A stretch of DNA of 64,000 nt from Prorocentrum cordatum (taxonomy: Eukaryota; Sar; Dinophyceae; Prorocentrales; Prorocentraceae): NCBI GenBank assembly GCA_963575745.1, contig CAUYUJ010018865.1:1-64000 (forward strand). The letters run 5' to 3'. Both the position numbers and the translations under genes were made by a program. The notes beneath the pieces are model-generated. The model was not told the origin of the DNA. It saw nothing but the letters and a program-made list of their open reading frames with translations, and did not search any database. Below are positions 52,768 through 62,581 of this stretch, one piece after another (the first letter of the stretch is position 1; every line of letters begins with the position of its first letter).

Positions 52768-53335
52768 GTGGGCGTGAGGCGCGGGGGCTCCCCCTCCGCC
52801 GCCGTCGCCGAGCGCGAGAGGACGCTGGCCGGAAACATTGCGGACGTGTGCGACGCGCAGCGGGCCAGCTACATGAAGGCAAGTTACCTCTTCAATGGCT
52901 TCATGCCCATGTTCGAAAACCACAATAATCATTTTCCAGTCGCCGCCAGGGCCCTAAAAAGTTGGGAGCGCATGGGCTTCAACGGGGAAGGCGAGCCCAT
53001 CCCGATGGAGGCCATGGGCGTCATCATCAGGCCCCTCTTCGAGCGTGGGCAGATCATCGAGGGCTCGGCCGCGCTCATACAACTGGACGGTTGGCTGCGC
53101 AAGCAGGACTGGGGCCAGCTGCGCCAGAGTGACGTGAGCGTGGATGCAGGGAGTCGTGCCGCTCTGATCTTAGGGCGGCGCGAACAAGGCGAGGAGGTGA
53201 AAACGGGCTCGGACCAGGGCGTCGAGCTCGAGAGGAGCGTCAGCAAGGCGATCGTCGAGGTGCTGACCGCAGCCGCCTCGGACGACGAGCCGGTGCTGCC
53301 CGTGAGCCAGGGCAGCCTCAAGAGATCCTGGGCCA
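52768..53335 (+). pseudogene. Tyrosine-recombinase-like segment of the same retroelement
   Basis: The open frame from 52768 reads AARALKSWERMGFNGEGEPI then PMEAMGVIIRPLFERGQIIE and DGWLRKQDWGQLRQSDVSVD. The YLRxxEwxxLRxSDV-like block is the N-terminal part of tyrosine recombinase catalytic domains as seen in dinoflagellate retroelements; catalytic Arg/His/Tyr residues are not visible before the frame runs into a family-2 element at 53336. Recombinase identity is inferred. Together with 50406-51345 it suggests a DIRS/Ngaro-type element broken up by short insertions. Confidence 0.45.
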
Positions 53336-53523
53336 CCCAGAGATCCGATGACGTGATTTTTTCAATGCGGGGTCCCCGGAGGTCTCGACCCCTTCCCCAG
53401 GACCAGTTTTTCCTCCCGAGTCGTTTTCTGACGGTCCCGAGGCCCGGTGAGGGCCCCCGGAGGCCGAAAATTGTGCACAACCTCCCGTCGTGTTTTTTTC
53501 ATAATTAGCGCGAGGGGTTCTGG
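53336..53523 (+). mobile_element. Family-2 element
   Basis: CCCAGAGATCCGATGACGTG start and GGGGTTCTGGG end. It supplies the apparent C-terminus of the upstream open frame. Confidence 0.75.
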
Positions 53524-53769
53524 GCGAGCTGCTGGGGCGAGCTCGACCTCGAGCACACGATGGGAGCCGCCGTGCCGCGGCGGCGGACTTCGCCGCGGCA
53601 CGGCGGAGGCCTCGAGGAGGCCCGCGGGCGCGGGCGCTGGAGGACGCCTGGAGCTCTCAGGCCGGCACGCGAAGGCGCACGGCCTCATCGGGCGCAGGTC
53701 CGAGCTGCCGAATGGCGTGGTGCGTGCGGGCCGCGAATTTTGTCGCGAGCCGGCGAAGCAGCGGAAGTT

Positions 53770-53953
53770 CCCAGACATGCTCGCGTCGTAAAGAATTCGG
53801 GACGGAGGCTTTTTGTCGTTTTCGGCCTCTGGCGGCCCTCGCCGGGCCCCGGGACCGTCCAAAAACGACTCAGGATGAAAAACCGGTCCCGGGGAAAGGG
53901 TCGGGACTTCCAGGGACGCCGTCCTGAAAAAATCAGGACGTCGCATGTCTGGG
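53770..53953 (-). mobile_element. Family-2 element, perfect 11-bp ends
   Basis: 184 bp with CCCAGACATGC / GCATGTCTGGG ends. Flanking GTTC occurs on both sides. Confidence 0.8.
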
Positions 53954-54190
53954 TTCGCGCTGGCGGCCTCCGACGTGGCGAGTGCACCCCCAGCCAAAGC
54001 GTTGATCAAGCGCCTGAGCCGCCTGAAGGACGACGGAGTCTTGGCCTGCAGCACTCGGATGGATGCCAAGAGCGAGCCCATGGGCAAGCCTTCGAGCTCG
54101 CAAAGCACGCGATTGCGACGCAGGACGTGAGCCATGCCGCTGCCGCTTTTCCTCCCTCTTTTTCCTCTCGCAGTCTGACGGTCGAGTAAA
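53954..54190 (+). other. Possible last exon of the recombinase-like remnant
   Basis: The frame reads SGFALAASDVASAPPAKALI then KRLSRLKDDGVLACSTRMDA. A pyrimidine tract ending CTCTCGCAG at 54160-54168 looks like a splice acceptor. No motif recognised. Confidence 0.25.
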
Positions 54191-54325
54191 GGGGGTGAGT
54201 GGGCCAGCCGTAAGGAGTGGCACCAAACCGGTTTGGGCATACCCTCCCTCCCTCCCTCTCCCGCTGACGCAGGCTGGAGGCCCCTCGGGCCAGAATTCTT
54301 CCATGCGGCAGTGTGCGGGTTATCG

Positions 54326-54486
54326 TTAAGTCGGGCCTGTTCCCCTACAGGCCGATTTTGGACGAAAAATCAACAATACCCCCAAACATACCCTAAAGAT
54401 GCTCAACAATGGTCCAAAAATACCCCCCAGACTAGTTTTTGTCTATTTTTGAATATCCCCCCTGTAGAGGGACAGGCCCGACTTAA
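54326..54486. mobile_element. Family-1 TIR element, 8-bp TSD 6/8
   Basis: 161 bp. Flanks GGTTATCG (54318-54325) and TGTTCTCG (54487-54494). Ends TTAAGTCGGGCCTG and CAGGCCCGACTTAA. Confidence 0.8.
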
Positions 54487-54534
54487 TGTTCTCGCGCGAA
54501 CTTCAGCACTGTGGCGAGCTCCGCGGCACCGGCG

Positions 54535-54668
54535 AGGAGGAGGAGTCGGAGGAGGAAAAGGAGGAGGAGGAGGAGGAGGAGGAGGAAAAGGAGGAGGAGG
54601 AGGAGGAGGAGGAGGAAAAGGAGGAGGAGGAGGAGGAGGAGGAGGAGGAGGAGGAGGAGGAGGAGGTG
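54535..54668. repeat. GGA trinucleotide array
   Basis: (GGA)n with periodic AAAA interruptions forming ~42-bp higher-order units. A CTC array of opposite sense follows at 54830-55090. Confidence 0.95.
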
Positions 54669-54829
54669 GCTGCGCACGCGTGCGGCGACGGCTCTGCGTG
54701 CGCGCGCTGCTCGCCGTGCCTCGACGGCGACGCGCAACTCGAACAGCCTCTCGGGCGTTGGGGCCCCGGCGAGCGCCGTGCAAGGAGCGCGCAGGTCTTT
54801 CAAGACTCCTGAGGGAGACTTCCGCCCGA

Positions 54830-55090
54830 CCTCCCCTCCTCCTCCTCCTCCTCCTCCTCCTCTCCTCCTCCTCCTCATATTCCTCCTCCTCCTGCTCCTG
54901 CTGCTCCTGCTCTCTCCTCCTCCTCCCTCCTCCTCCTTATCTTTCTCCTCCTCCTGCTCCTGCTCCTCCTCCTCCTCCTCATGCTCCTCCTCCTCCTCCT
55001 CCCTCCTCTTGCTCCTCCTCCTCTTCTCCTCCTTCCTCCTCCTCCTCCTCCTCCTCCTCTCCTCCTCCTCCTCCTCCTCCTCTCCTCCCC
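54830..55090. repeat. CTC trinucleotide array
   Basis: (CTC)n with TGC interruptions, facing the GGA array ~170 bp to its left. Confidence 0.95.
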
Positions 55091-55213
55091 TCTTGTGGTT
55101 GGCCCCTCCCCGCAGCTGCACACCAGAAAGACAAGCTTCTCACGCCGCGCCCAGACGTGGCGACGGGGGCCCCTTTCCCCCCCCCCCCCCCCTTCTGCTG
55201 GCCGGAACCAGCG

Positions 55214-55365
55214 TTAGGTCGGGCGTTCTCCTACAGGGGGACTTCTTGGACGAGTAAATGATATTCCAGCAATACTCACAAACATCGAAAAATGCTGAAA
55301 CAAATCGTCCCCAGGCTATTTTTTGACTATTTGTTTCCTCCTGTAGAGGGACAGGCCCGACTTAA
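55214..55365. mobile_element. Family-1 TIR element, 8-bp TSD 7/8
   Basis: 152 bp. Flanks AACCAGCG (55206-55213) and AACCAGTG (55366-55373). Ends TTAGGTCGGGC and GCCCGACTTAA. Confidence 0.85.
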
Positions 55366-55407
55366 AACCAGTGCGAGGCCACCTCAGCCCCCCAGCTGCG
55401 ATGACGT

Positions 55408-55520
55408 TTGAGCCGAAGGGCCACCAGACGCCCATCCGGGACAGCAAGCGACCTCAACCACATCGAGGACACACTCTGGGGGATTATTACGCATGCCAAA
55501 AATTGTCGGAACACCGAAAT
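55408..55520 (+). pseudogene. Tc1/mariner-like transposase fragment
   Basis: The frame reads PSGTASDLNHIEDTLWGIIT, matching the SPDLNPIExxLWG block that carries the third acidic residue of Tc1/mariner DDE transposases. Nothing of the N-terminal catalytic domain is visible upstream, so this is a short remnant. The downstream frame stays open for ~50 codons without further motifs. Confidence 0.5.
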
Positions 55521-55919
55521 CAGCTTCGTACTGGTTGTGGTCGATGTGGCGTCCCAGGACGGCGAAATCGACCACAACCACAACCACAGTGTTCATGTCG
55601 AGGTCGGTGGGTTTTCCCCCGAGGGGCCCTCCCGTCCACTGAACTGTGCTTGTGGGTCACGCGGTGCCACTTTTGCGTGCAGCCGAGCCTCCTGCGCCGC
55701 TTCCTGTCGGGGCCGGCGACGTCCTTGCTCAGAGGCCACCGACAATACAGTGCTGGCAATCGACGGACGACGAACAACGCCAGCGACAACGGCGATCGAC
55801 ACCGACGCCGGCAAATGGCGCCGACGGCTACCACGAGACGACACCCTCGTCGCCACAACCAGATCCGCCTTGGGATCCAGATCAGGGCTCGCTCCAGGAG
55901 ACGTCTCGGAGTGAATCGT

Positions 55920-56235
55920 CGTCATCGTGATCGTCGTCGTCGCCACCGTCGCCGCCGCCGTCGCTGGCGTTCACGCCTTCGTTGGCGCGGTTGGCGTCTT
56001 CGCCGCCGTCGGCGCGGCCGCGGGCTGTCCTCGTCGCCAGAGGCGTCCCTCGCCGTCATCGCCGCCGTCGTCGGCGGCGTTGCCGTTCTGCCGTGGTCGT
56101 CGGAGGCGTCCTCGCCGCCGTCGCCGCCGTCGTCGCCGCCGTTCTTCGCGGCTTCGCCGTCGTCGGCGGCGGCGCCGTGGGCGGCGGCGGCGGCGCCGTC
56201 GTCGGCGTCGGCGGCGGCCGCGGTCCTCGCGCGGG
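55920..56235. repeat. CGTCGC/GCCGTC degenerate trinucleotide tract
   Basis: GC-rich (GTC)/(GCC) mixture with an open frame on every strand; no protein assigned. Confidence 0.75.
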
Positions 56236-56374
56236 GGCTCCGCCAGGGGGCCCAGCGTGCGGGGGCAGAGCGGGCGAGCCAGGACCGCGGGCTGGAGGTC
56301 GAGGGCGCGCACCTCGCGGGAGGGCTGCAATTTTGTTGTTTGTTCGCTTTTGGTGTTTCCTTGTTTTTTTTATT

Positions 56375-56425
56375 GTTTTGTTATTGTTATTGTTATTGTT
56401 ATTGTTATTGTTATTGTTATTGTTC

Positions 56426-56495
<70 letters not shown>

Positions 56496-56500
56496 GTGTG
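56375..56500. repeat. TTATTG hexamer array grading into TTG array
   Basis: (TTATTG)n to about 56422, then (TTG)n to about 56494. Confidence 0.95.
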
Positions 56501-56869
56501 TTGTAGCAGGTTGTAGCATCCAGGTGATATCTGTATGCGTACGCATCCGAGCAACTGGTGAGGGCGGGGGAGGCGGAGGGCCGGATCGGATCGGATCGGC
56601 AGCCCGCGCAAGCTCCACGGTGTGGAGGCGACCAAGGGGGGGTGAGGCACATGTATGGCTCCAGCCCTGGGCCCAACAGAAGGGGGACAGGAGCAGGCAG
56701 AACCACCAAGGTCCAGAAATCCCACCAGCCCTCTGGGCGCAGGTGGTTTAGGGCATTTCCTCTTCCACCCCTCCTTCTTCCCCTTCGGGGAGGGGTTTAC
56801 CCCTCCCCCTACCCCCTCCCCTGGACCTGGACGGGGGGTTCCGCTCCAAAACGGCCCCGGCGAGGAAGC

Positions 56870-57765
56870 CAAAATCATTGGCTGTCCTTACTAAGGTTGT
56901 GGCCCCATTTTGGCCTCCCGAGGGGGGACCCTAATTAGTGACCCCCCCTCCTGTGATCGATCTCACCCAAGATGGCCCAAAGATGGCCCCCAAGGGTGCC
57001 CCAAGATGGCCCAAAGAGGTGGCCAGGAAGCCCCAAGAGGCCCCCAGGATGCCCGCAAGAGGCTCCCAAGATACCTCCAAGAGACCCCAAGAGACCCCCC
57101 TGAGGCACCCAAGATGCTCCAAGAGGCCTCGGCGAGAATGCCAAATCATTGATTCTACGAAGGTTTTAGCCACATGTTGGCCTCTTGGGGGGGGCACTGA
57201 TTACGATGACTCCCAGAGCGCCTGGGAGAGCCCAAGATAACCTCCAAGATGGCTCAAAATATCCCAAGATGTCTCATAATGGTTCCCACGATGCTCCAAA
57301 GAGCTCCCCCAGGAGGCCCCGAAGAGGCCAAAACCTTAGGACAATATATGTGTTTGGCGTTCTCGCCTAGTCGCTCCCGGTGGCCATCCGAAGCGTCAAG
57401 ATGGCTCCAAGATGGCCCAAGAGGGCTCCAAGAGAGGCTCAAGAGAGCCCCAAGACGGCCCCAAGAGCGCCTAAGAGCGCTCCAAGAGCGCCGAAGAGCG
57501 CTCCAAGAGCGCCCAAAGAGCGCCCCAAGAAGCGATTTTCTGGGCTCCCGAAGGGCAGCGCCAACTAATGTTCGCTGTTTGTTTGATCGATGTCCTCCAA
57601 GATGGCCCCAAGAGCGTTCCCAAGGCTCCCAAGAGTGCTTCAAGAGGGCCCCAAGAGGCGCCCAGGACGCCCCAACAGGCGCCCAAGAGGCCTCCAAGAT
57701 GCTCCCAAGAGACGCTCTCCGAGGCACCCAAGACGCTCCAAGAAGCCTCCACTAGGGGACCCTTC
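56870..57765. repeat. Higher-order field of CCAAGAGG/CCAAGATGG decamers
   Basis: Four blocks of decamers (56960-57130, 57230-57330, 57395-57560, 57595-57760) alternate with related spacers that begin GCCAAAATCATTGG, GCCAAATCATTGATT, GCCAAAACCTTAGG and GCCAACTAATG. Higher-order period about 190-270 bp. At 57465-57530 the unit is a regular CCAAGAGCGC. Minus frames read WGLLGASWG-type peptides. Confidence 0.8.
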
Positions 57766-58039
57766 CTCTGTGTGCTGCCCACTTCCCTGATCGAGGCAAT
57801 TTCTCTGGGCATCGGTTCTGGATGGGCTGGTGGGGTTACTTTTTTGGTCAGCGGCCGCAGGCGAGAGCGCCAGCGGCGAGTCCATTCAGAGCGGGCTGCG
57901 CAGAGACGGGCCTAACGCGGTAACCTAAAGCGGGGGGTCGGAGCCTCACGCAGCACCTCGGCGGGCAGGCCGGCGAGTGGAGGGGGGCTGGCTGCAACTG
58001 CTGGGAAGCTTCACTGCCAGGGTGCACGCATGTAACGCG

Positions 58040-58265
58040 CTGCAAGGATGGGCTGGCTGCCAGGGTGGTCGGCTGCCACGGTCTGCAAGCTGCGGGTGAC
58101 TTGTATGCAGGGGCGTAGGCACCCACGGAACTGCAATGGCCGGAGCCAAGTGAACCGACTGCCACGAGACGAATTGTGTGCCCTATGCGGAGGCGTAAGC
58201 ATCAACGAGCTGCAGAGTACCAGGGTGGCCGAGGCCAGGTGGACCGACAGCCACGAACCGCATTG
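58040..58265. repeat. Two degenerate ~85-bp tandem units
   Basis: TATGCAGGGGCGTAGGCACC ... ACCGACTGCCACGAGAC and TATGCGGAGGCGTAAGCATC ... ACCGACAGCCACGAACC. Confidence 0.6.
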
Positions 58266-58437
58266 AATGCGAGTGAATTGAGCAGCAGAAGCTGCGGCGC
58301 GGCCAAAATGGCGCGTGGGGGCACCACGATGTGGCCAGGGTGGGCTGGCGGGGTTACGCGCAGCGTCTAGAATTCCAGCAGGCTCACTGCCCAGGGTCAC
58401 CATCAACGGGCCCGGAAGACAGAGAAATGGGGAAGGA

Positions 58438-58620
58438 GGAGGAGGAGGAGGAAGAGGAGGAGGAGGAGGAGCAGGAGGATGAGGAGGAGTTGAAGGCGGG
58501 GGAGGAGCCATGCAGAGCAGGGACGTGGCGGGAGGAAGAGGAGAAGGAGTGGGAGGGAGGTGGGAGGAGTGGAAGGGCGGAGGAAGGGAGGGAGAGGGAG
58601 GAGGACGAGGAGGAGGTGCA
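58438..58620. repeat. GGA-rich purine tract
   Basis: (GGA)n with GCA, GAT and GGGA interruptions. Confidence 0.9.
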
Positions 58621-58636
58621 AGAGAATGGAAGAGGA

Positions 58637-59135
58637 GGGATGATGATGCTGATGATGATGATGATGATGGCGATGATGATTATGGTGTTGCTGCAGCTGA
58701 TGATTATGATGATGATGATGATGATACTAACGATGGTGATGATAAGGGTGATGGCGATCACGATGAGATGATGATGATGACGATGATGATGTTAATGGTG
58801 ATGATGATGATGATGACGATGCTGATGATGTTGATGATGATGGCGATGCTGAAAATGGCGATGACGATAACGATGACGACGACGATGCTGCTGTTGATGA
58901 TAATACTGGTGATGATGATGGTGATGGCGAAGGTAAGGAGATGCTGGTGATGATGGTGATGCTGGTGATGATGGTGATGCTGATAGTTAATGATGTGATG
59001 ATGATGCTGATGATGCTGCTGCTGATGGCGATGCCTATTGTGATAACGAGCGTGATACTGCTGATGTTGATGATGTTGGTGATGATGATGCTGATGAGGG
59101 TGGTCATGGTAATGCTGATGCTGATGCTGATGATT
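58637..59135. repeat. GAT/GCT trinucleotide array
   Basis: About 500 bp of (GATGAT) with GCT, GGT and AAC substitutions. Frames are Asp/Met/Ile-rich on both strands. Confidence 0.95.
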
Positions 59136-59291
59136 TTTAAACAGAATCGGGACTCATGGGGAGGAGAAAAGCGTGGGACAGCAAGTGAACCCTCTGCCCG
59201 TCAGCGATGACGCGAAAGCCATGACAGCACTTGTCGCGCAGGCCGCACAGCCTGGCATGTGCAGTCTGTCAAAGAAAGCCACTGTATGAAT

Positions 59292-59305
59292 CGTCACTAG
59301 TGACG
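59292..59305. other. Perfect 14-bp palindrome
   Basis: CGTCACTAGTGACG; no role assigned. Confidence 0.7.
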
Positions 59306-59406
59306 CGCACAGAGGCTGCATAATCTGCAACGGCCACAACGTCAAATAAGCAATGCTACAGGGTGCACAGCAGGATGCTTGCACGGGGGCCCAGCCCCTC
59401 GGCAAC

Positions 59407-59541
59407 CGCATCGGGCCTGCCGTGCGCTATCGGGATGCCCGCCCCTGATGACGTCATCGGCGGACGCATCGGGCCCGCCAGCCCGCGGTGGGATGCACGC
59501 CACTGATGACGTCCTCGGCGTACGCATCGGGCCCACCGCGG
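59407..59541. repeat. 58-bp tandem repeat with TGACGTC core
   Basis: Units 59407-59464 and 59465-59522 plus a partial third. Each has CGCATCGGGCC and CTGATGACGTC(A/C)TCGGCG. The first unit contains the perfect palindrome GATGACGTCATC. Confidence 0.8.
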
Positions 59542-59676
59542 AACAGCCTCAGAAACGTGAGGCCGCGACAAGAAGTGCACGTAGAGCACAGCATGCAACC
59601 TAACAAGACATTGTCAGAATGCCGTGCGACTCCTGAACAATGCCTTCGTGCAACATTGCGTATATCACCTGATTCA

Positions 59677-60531
59677 CTACAACTCGGAAGGGGATGTGGT
59701 ACGTCGGGGGAAGTCGAGTACTTCTGGATAGTCGTCGGCATACTTTTCAAGGAAACTCTCAACGAAGGAGTCCGTGGTGACCGAACCGAGGTCGTCCAAC
59801 AAGTCGAAAACGTTAGACTCTAAGTCCGCCAAGGTGTCGGACGGGTCTACCTCCTCGTTCGGCCGATAGGACGGGTCGACGTTCTCCAGATAGGCTCGAC
59901 CACCGCCTCGGCGTCGCAAGGGCCATCGGGAGACCCGTGACCAAGGCGAGGTGGAAAGCGACTGACAGGCGGAAGCCCTCGAAGAAGCCGAAATAGTGAC
60001 ATGGCGTCGTCTCGACGTCCACCGACACGTGCGTGAACATGGCGAAAAAGAAATTGACAGACTGGCCGACGCCCTCGAAGACGCAGAAAGCGAAGTGGGT
60101 GACGAATCAAACGGGGCCACGGGGGCCACTACAGACAATGAACCATCGTCAGGGCGTGGACCTTCACACTGACCAGGCGTGCAGGCCGCGCGGACCACCC
60201 GCGGGCCGTGGTCGGCAAGATCAATCTCCGGAGTGGGTCGCAAGGCAAGACCACGAGGATGGCAGGGACGCGCCCGTAAGAGCGCCTCTCGCGAGTACGG
60301 GGGCGGGGGCTCCAACATCCTCATGATCGCGCTAGCCATCCAGCGCCGACTGCAAGCTGCACGCCGTATGCGCCGCCGTGCCGAAGAAGAAAGGCGCATC
60401 GTGGGGCAGTGTGCCATCAAGCAGATGAGCGTTCCGGAATACACTGGCCAGCGGGGTGCACATCCATGGCTAGCGAATATGGGAACGATGGGGCGAGAAA
60501 ACGCATTAACTCGCAAAGCTACGTTCCTCAA
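59677..60531 (-). CDS. Hypothetical minus-strand ORF, acidic C-terminus
   Basis: 284 aa. The last ~70 residues are protein-like (VDPSDTLADLESNVFDLLDD, SFVESFLEKYADDYPEVLDF). The middle has two similar Ser/Arg-rich segments. The opposite strand is also open in part (EKEIDRLADALEDAESEVGD), with an in-frame TGA at about 59960, so the true coding strand is unresolved. No family recognised. Confidence 0.3.
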   Translation of the reverse strand: MRNVALRVNAFSRPIVPIFASHGCAPRWPVYSGTLICLMAHCPTMRLSSSARRRIRRAACSRRWMASAIMRMLEPPPPYSREALLRARPCHPRGLALRPTPEIDLADHGPRVVRAACTPGQCEGPRPDDGSLSVVAPVAPFDSSPTSLSASSRASASLSISFSPCSRTCRWTSRRRHVTISASSRASACQSLSTSPWSRVSRWPLRRRGGGRAYLENVDPSYRPNEEVDPSDTLADLESNVFDLLDDLGSVTTDSFVESFLEKYADDYPEVLDFPRRTTSPSEL

Positions 60532-60544
60532 AGGCCTGAGGTAG

Positions 60545-60566
60545 ATGGCTTTGATGCTGATGATGC

Positions 60567-60613
<47 letters not shown>

Positions 60614-60692
60614 GTGATGGTGATGGTGATGCTGATGGTGATGCTGATGCTGATGAGATGGGACAGGTGGAGGAGGAGGAGGAGGAGGAAGC
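60545..60692. repeat. GAT trinucleotide array with GGA tail
   Basis: (GAT)n with GGT/GCT interruptions to 60657, then (GGA)n. Confidence 0.95.
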
Positions 60693-60826
60693 GCGCACCT
60701 CACAATTGTGCCACTCGCGGGGGAGGTCGGAAACCAGCCGCCACACAACCGCAGCCTTTGACGGTTTCGATCGCGCCGATGTTCGAGGATCGAGGAGCGA
60801 GGCCTGTTCCGCCTCCGGAAGCAGCT

Positions 60827-60985
60827 CCCAGACCTTCAACGTCTTGAAAAACACTGCGACGGCTTTTCGCAGGTTTCAACTTCTGAGGGCCCTCGCCGGG
60901 CCCCAGGACCGTCAACAAAGACGGCAACTCAGGATGCAAGGCTGAGCCTGGAAAACAGATCGGGACTTCCGGGGCCCTGATTTCG
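60827..60985 (-). mobile_element. Diverged family-2 element
   Basis: CCCAGACC start; GGGCCCTCGCCGGGCCCCAG and ACTCAGGATGCAAGG blocks in family order. Right end unclear. Confidence 0.55.
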
Positions 60986-61254
60986 TAAGAAGATTCAAGG
61001 AACTCGGGAATCCTCCAAGAAACTCCCAGGAGGCAACGCAACGACCATGCGAGTTTATGGCAAAAGTACCCCATGCGGTAACATCACCGCGCTGCTTCAA
61101 AGACGGACCCAAGACGCTTCCACTTCCACTTAGCCATTTCGGGAGACCGCGGCATAGCCATCCTGAATGCATGGCGATGCTGGGCTGTCGCAGTGGCGTG
61201 TTTTTTTCGCAGGCAGCTGAACACACCATACTGGCCTGCTCAAGGATGGTGTAC

Positions 61255-61316
61255 ACAGCAGGCTCGTGTCGTGTCGACCTCGGCGTTGGCCTCTGACACC
61301 GTGTGGATCCTCCAGC
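61255..61316. repeat. Family-3 repeat fragment
   Basis: About 60 bp matching 15291-15350 (CGGCGTTGG, CTGACACCG, GTGGATC) at roughly 85% by eye. Confidence 0.6.
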
Positions 61317-61429
61317 CTTGCAGCAAAAAAGTCGCGCTTCCCCCCCGCTGTCCAGCACCAGCCCGCGCGAGCACGGCGCGCCTTCCTGCACCTCTCCTGC
61401 CCCCGCCCTGGACAATCACCTGTCTAGGT

Positions 61430-61916
61430 TTAAGTCGGGCCTGTCCTCCTACAGGGGAATTTTGGACGAAGAATAAAAAAACATACAAACATACCCCCAA
61501 AGGGTAAATGATACCGGAGAAAAAAACCAATCAGGGCTATAGGGCTAGGGGGCTATAGGGCTATTGAGCTATAGGGCTACTGAGTTGTAGGGCTATAGGG
61601 CTATTGGGCTATAGGGCTATATAGGGCCCCCCCAGGCACCCCCGGGCACGCCGGGCACCCAGGCACCCAGTTCCCCGGGCACCCGGGCACCGGGGGCACC
61701 CCCTGGGTACCCGGGCCCCGGGCACCCCCGGGCACCCGGGCACCCGGGCGTGTAGCGAAAATCGGCGACAAACCTAAGCTAACCATATGAATCCGCTAGG
61801 ACCCCTACAGAGGCAAGCTCTGATCGGGGAAAAAACGCTCAACAAATCGCCCCCTCTGACTATTTTTGGACTATGCTTGAGAATGCCTCCTGTAGGGGGA
61901 TGCAGGCCCGATTTCA
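61430..61916. mobile_element. Family-1 TIR element with internal tandem repeats, 8-bp TSD 6/8
   Basis: 487 bp. Flanks GTCTAGGT (61422-61429) and GTCGAGGC (61917-61924). Both ends are family-1, but the middle (about 61510-61850) holds the GGGCTATA and CCCGGGCAC arrays, apparently expanded or inserted inside the element. Confidence 0.7.
61527..61755. repeat. GGGCTATA array followed by CCCGGGCAC array
   Basis: Units GGGCTATA/GGGCTATT/GGGCTACTGA at 61527-61625. Then (CCCGGGCAC)n-type 8-9 bp units to 61750, GC-palindromic. Confidence 0.9.
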
Positions 61917-62137
61917 GTCGAGGCGGCGCTGAGGTGTTGGCACGCGGGTCCCGAGGGGAGCGGGTCCTGGACCAGGGCTTTCCGCAGGACTAGCCCTCGC
62001 CCTCAGTCGCTGGCTGCTGGTATATTTCGGGGGTGGACAGAACCCCCAACAGTGACACGTCGATTCGTGAATGGTCCGTTTGCGGCTCTCGAGAGGGCGC
62101 CGTGGCCCTCCTTATTTTCCAGGCTTGCGCCTGCCAG

Positions 62138-62450
62138 GTTTGGGCCTCGGGTCGTTTTCACGAAACCACGTTTTGCTAAAAGGGGTCTGTCCATCCCCGA
62201 ACCCAGACCCCCGACGTCGTGATTTTTTCACAACGTCGACCCCCAGAGGTCTGGACCCTTTCCCCGGGACCGGTTCTTCGTCTGAGTCGTTTTTTGACGG
62301 TCCCGAGGCCCGGTAAGGGCCCCCGGAGGCCGAAAATAGGGAAAAACCTCCCGTCGTGATTTTTTCACGACGCGAGGAGGTCTGGGTTTGGGCCTCGGGT
62401 CGTTTTCACTGAACCACGTTTTGCGAAAAGGGGGTCTGTCCATCCCCGAA
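62138..62450 (+). mobile_element. Family-2 element flanked by 64-bp direct repeats
   Basis: Element 62202-62386, ends CCCAGACC/GGTCTGGG. The 64 bp left (62138-62201, GTTTGGGCCTCGGGTCGTTT...CCATCCCCGAA) recur at 62386-62450 with only a few differences. Confidence 0.85.
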
Positions 62451-62581
62451 TATGGCAGCACCGGGGCACGTGGCGGGCCCTTGTGGGCCCGCGGGCGGCG
62501 CACAAACATCAGGGCCCGTGTCCGTGCACTTTGCTCTCGGAGGACAGCTCGGCTCTCCGGCAGCCGTTCGGAGTAAGTCGT

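Noticed and set aside
51344-53953. 8-bp duplications at family-2 ends
   Set aside because: Several end definitions were tried; no consistent 8-bp match appears, unlike families 1, 6, 9 and 10.
56895-56920. Spliced-leader relic from CCATTTTGGC
   Set aside because: Only a ~10-bp core matches, it belongs to the spacer of the decamer field, and no ORF follows.
60827-61260. Minus-strand ORF 60912-61415 as a gene
   Set aside because: It spans a diverged family-2 element and a family-3 repeat; the residual unique part is too short to judge.
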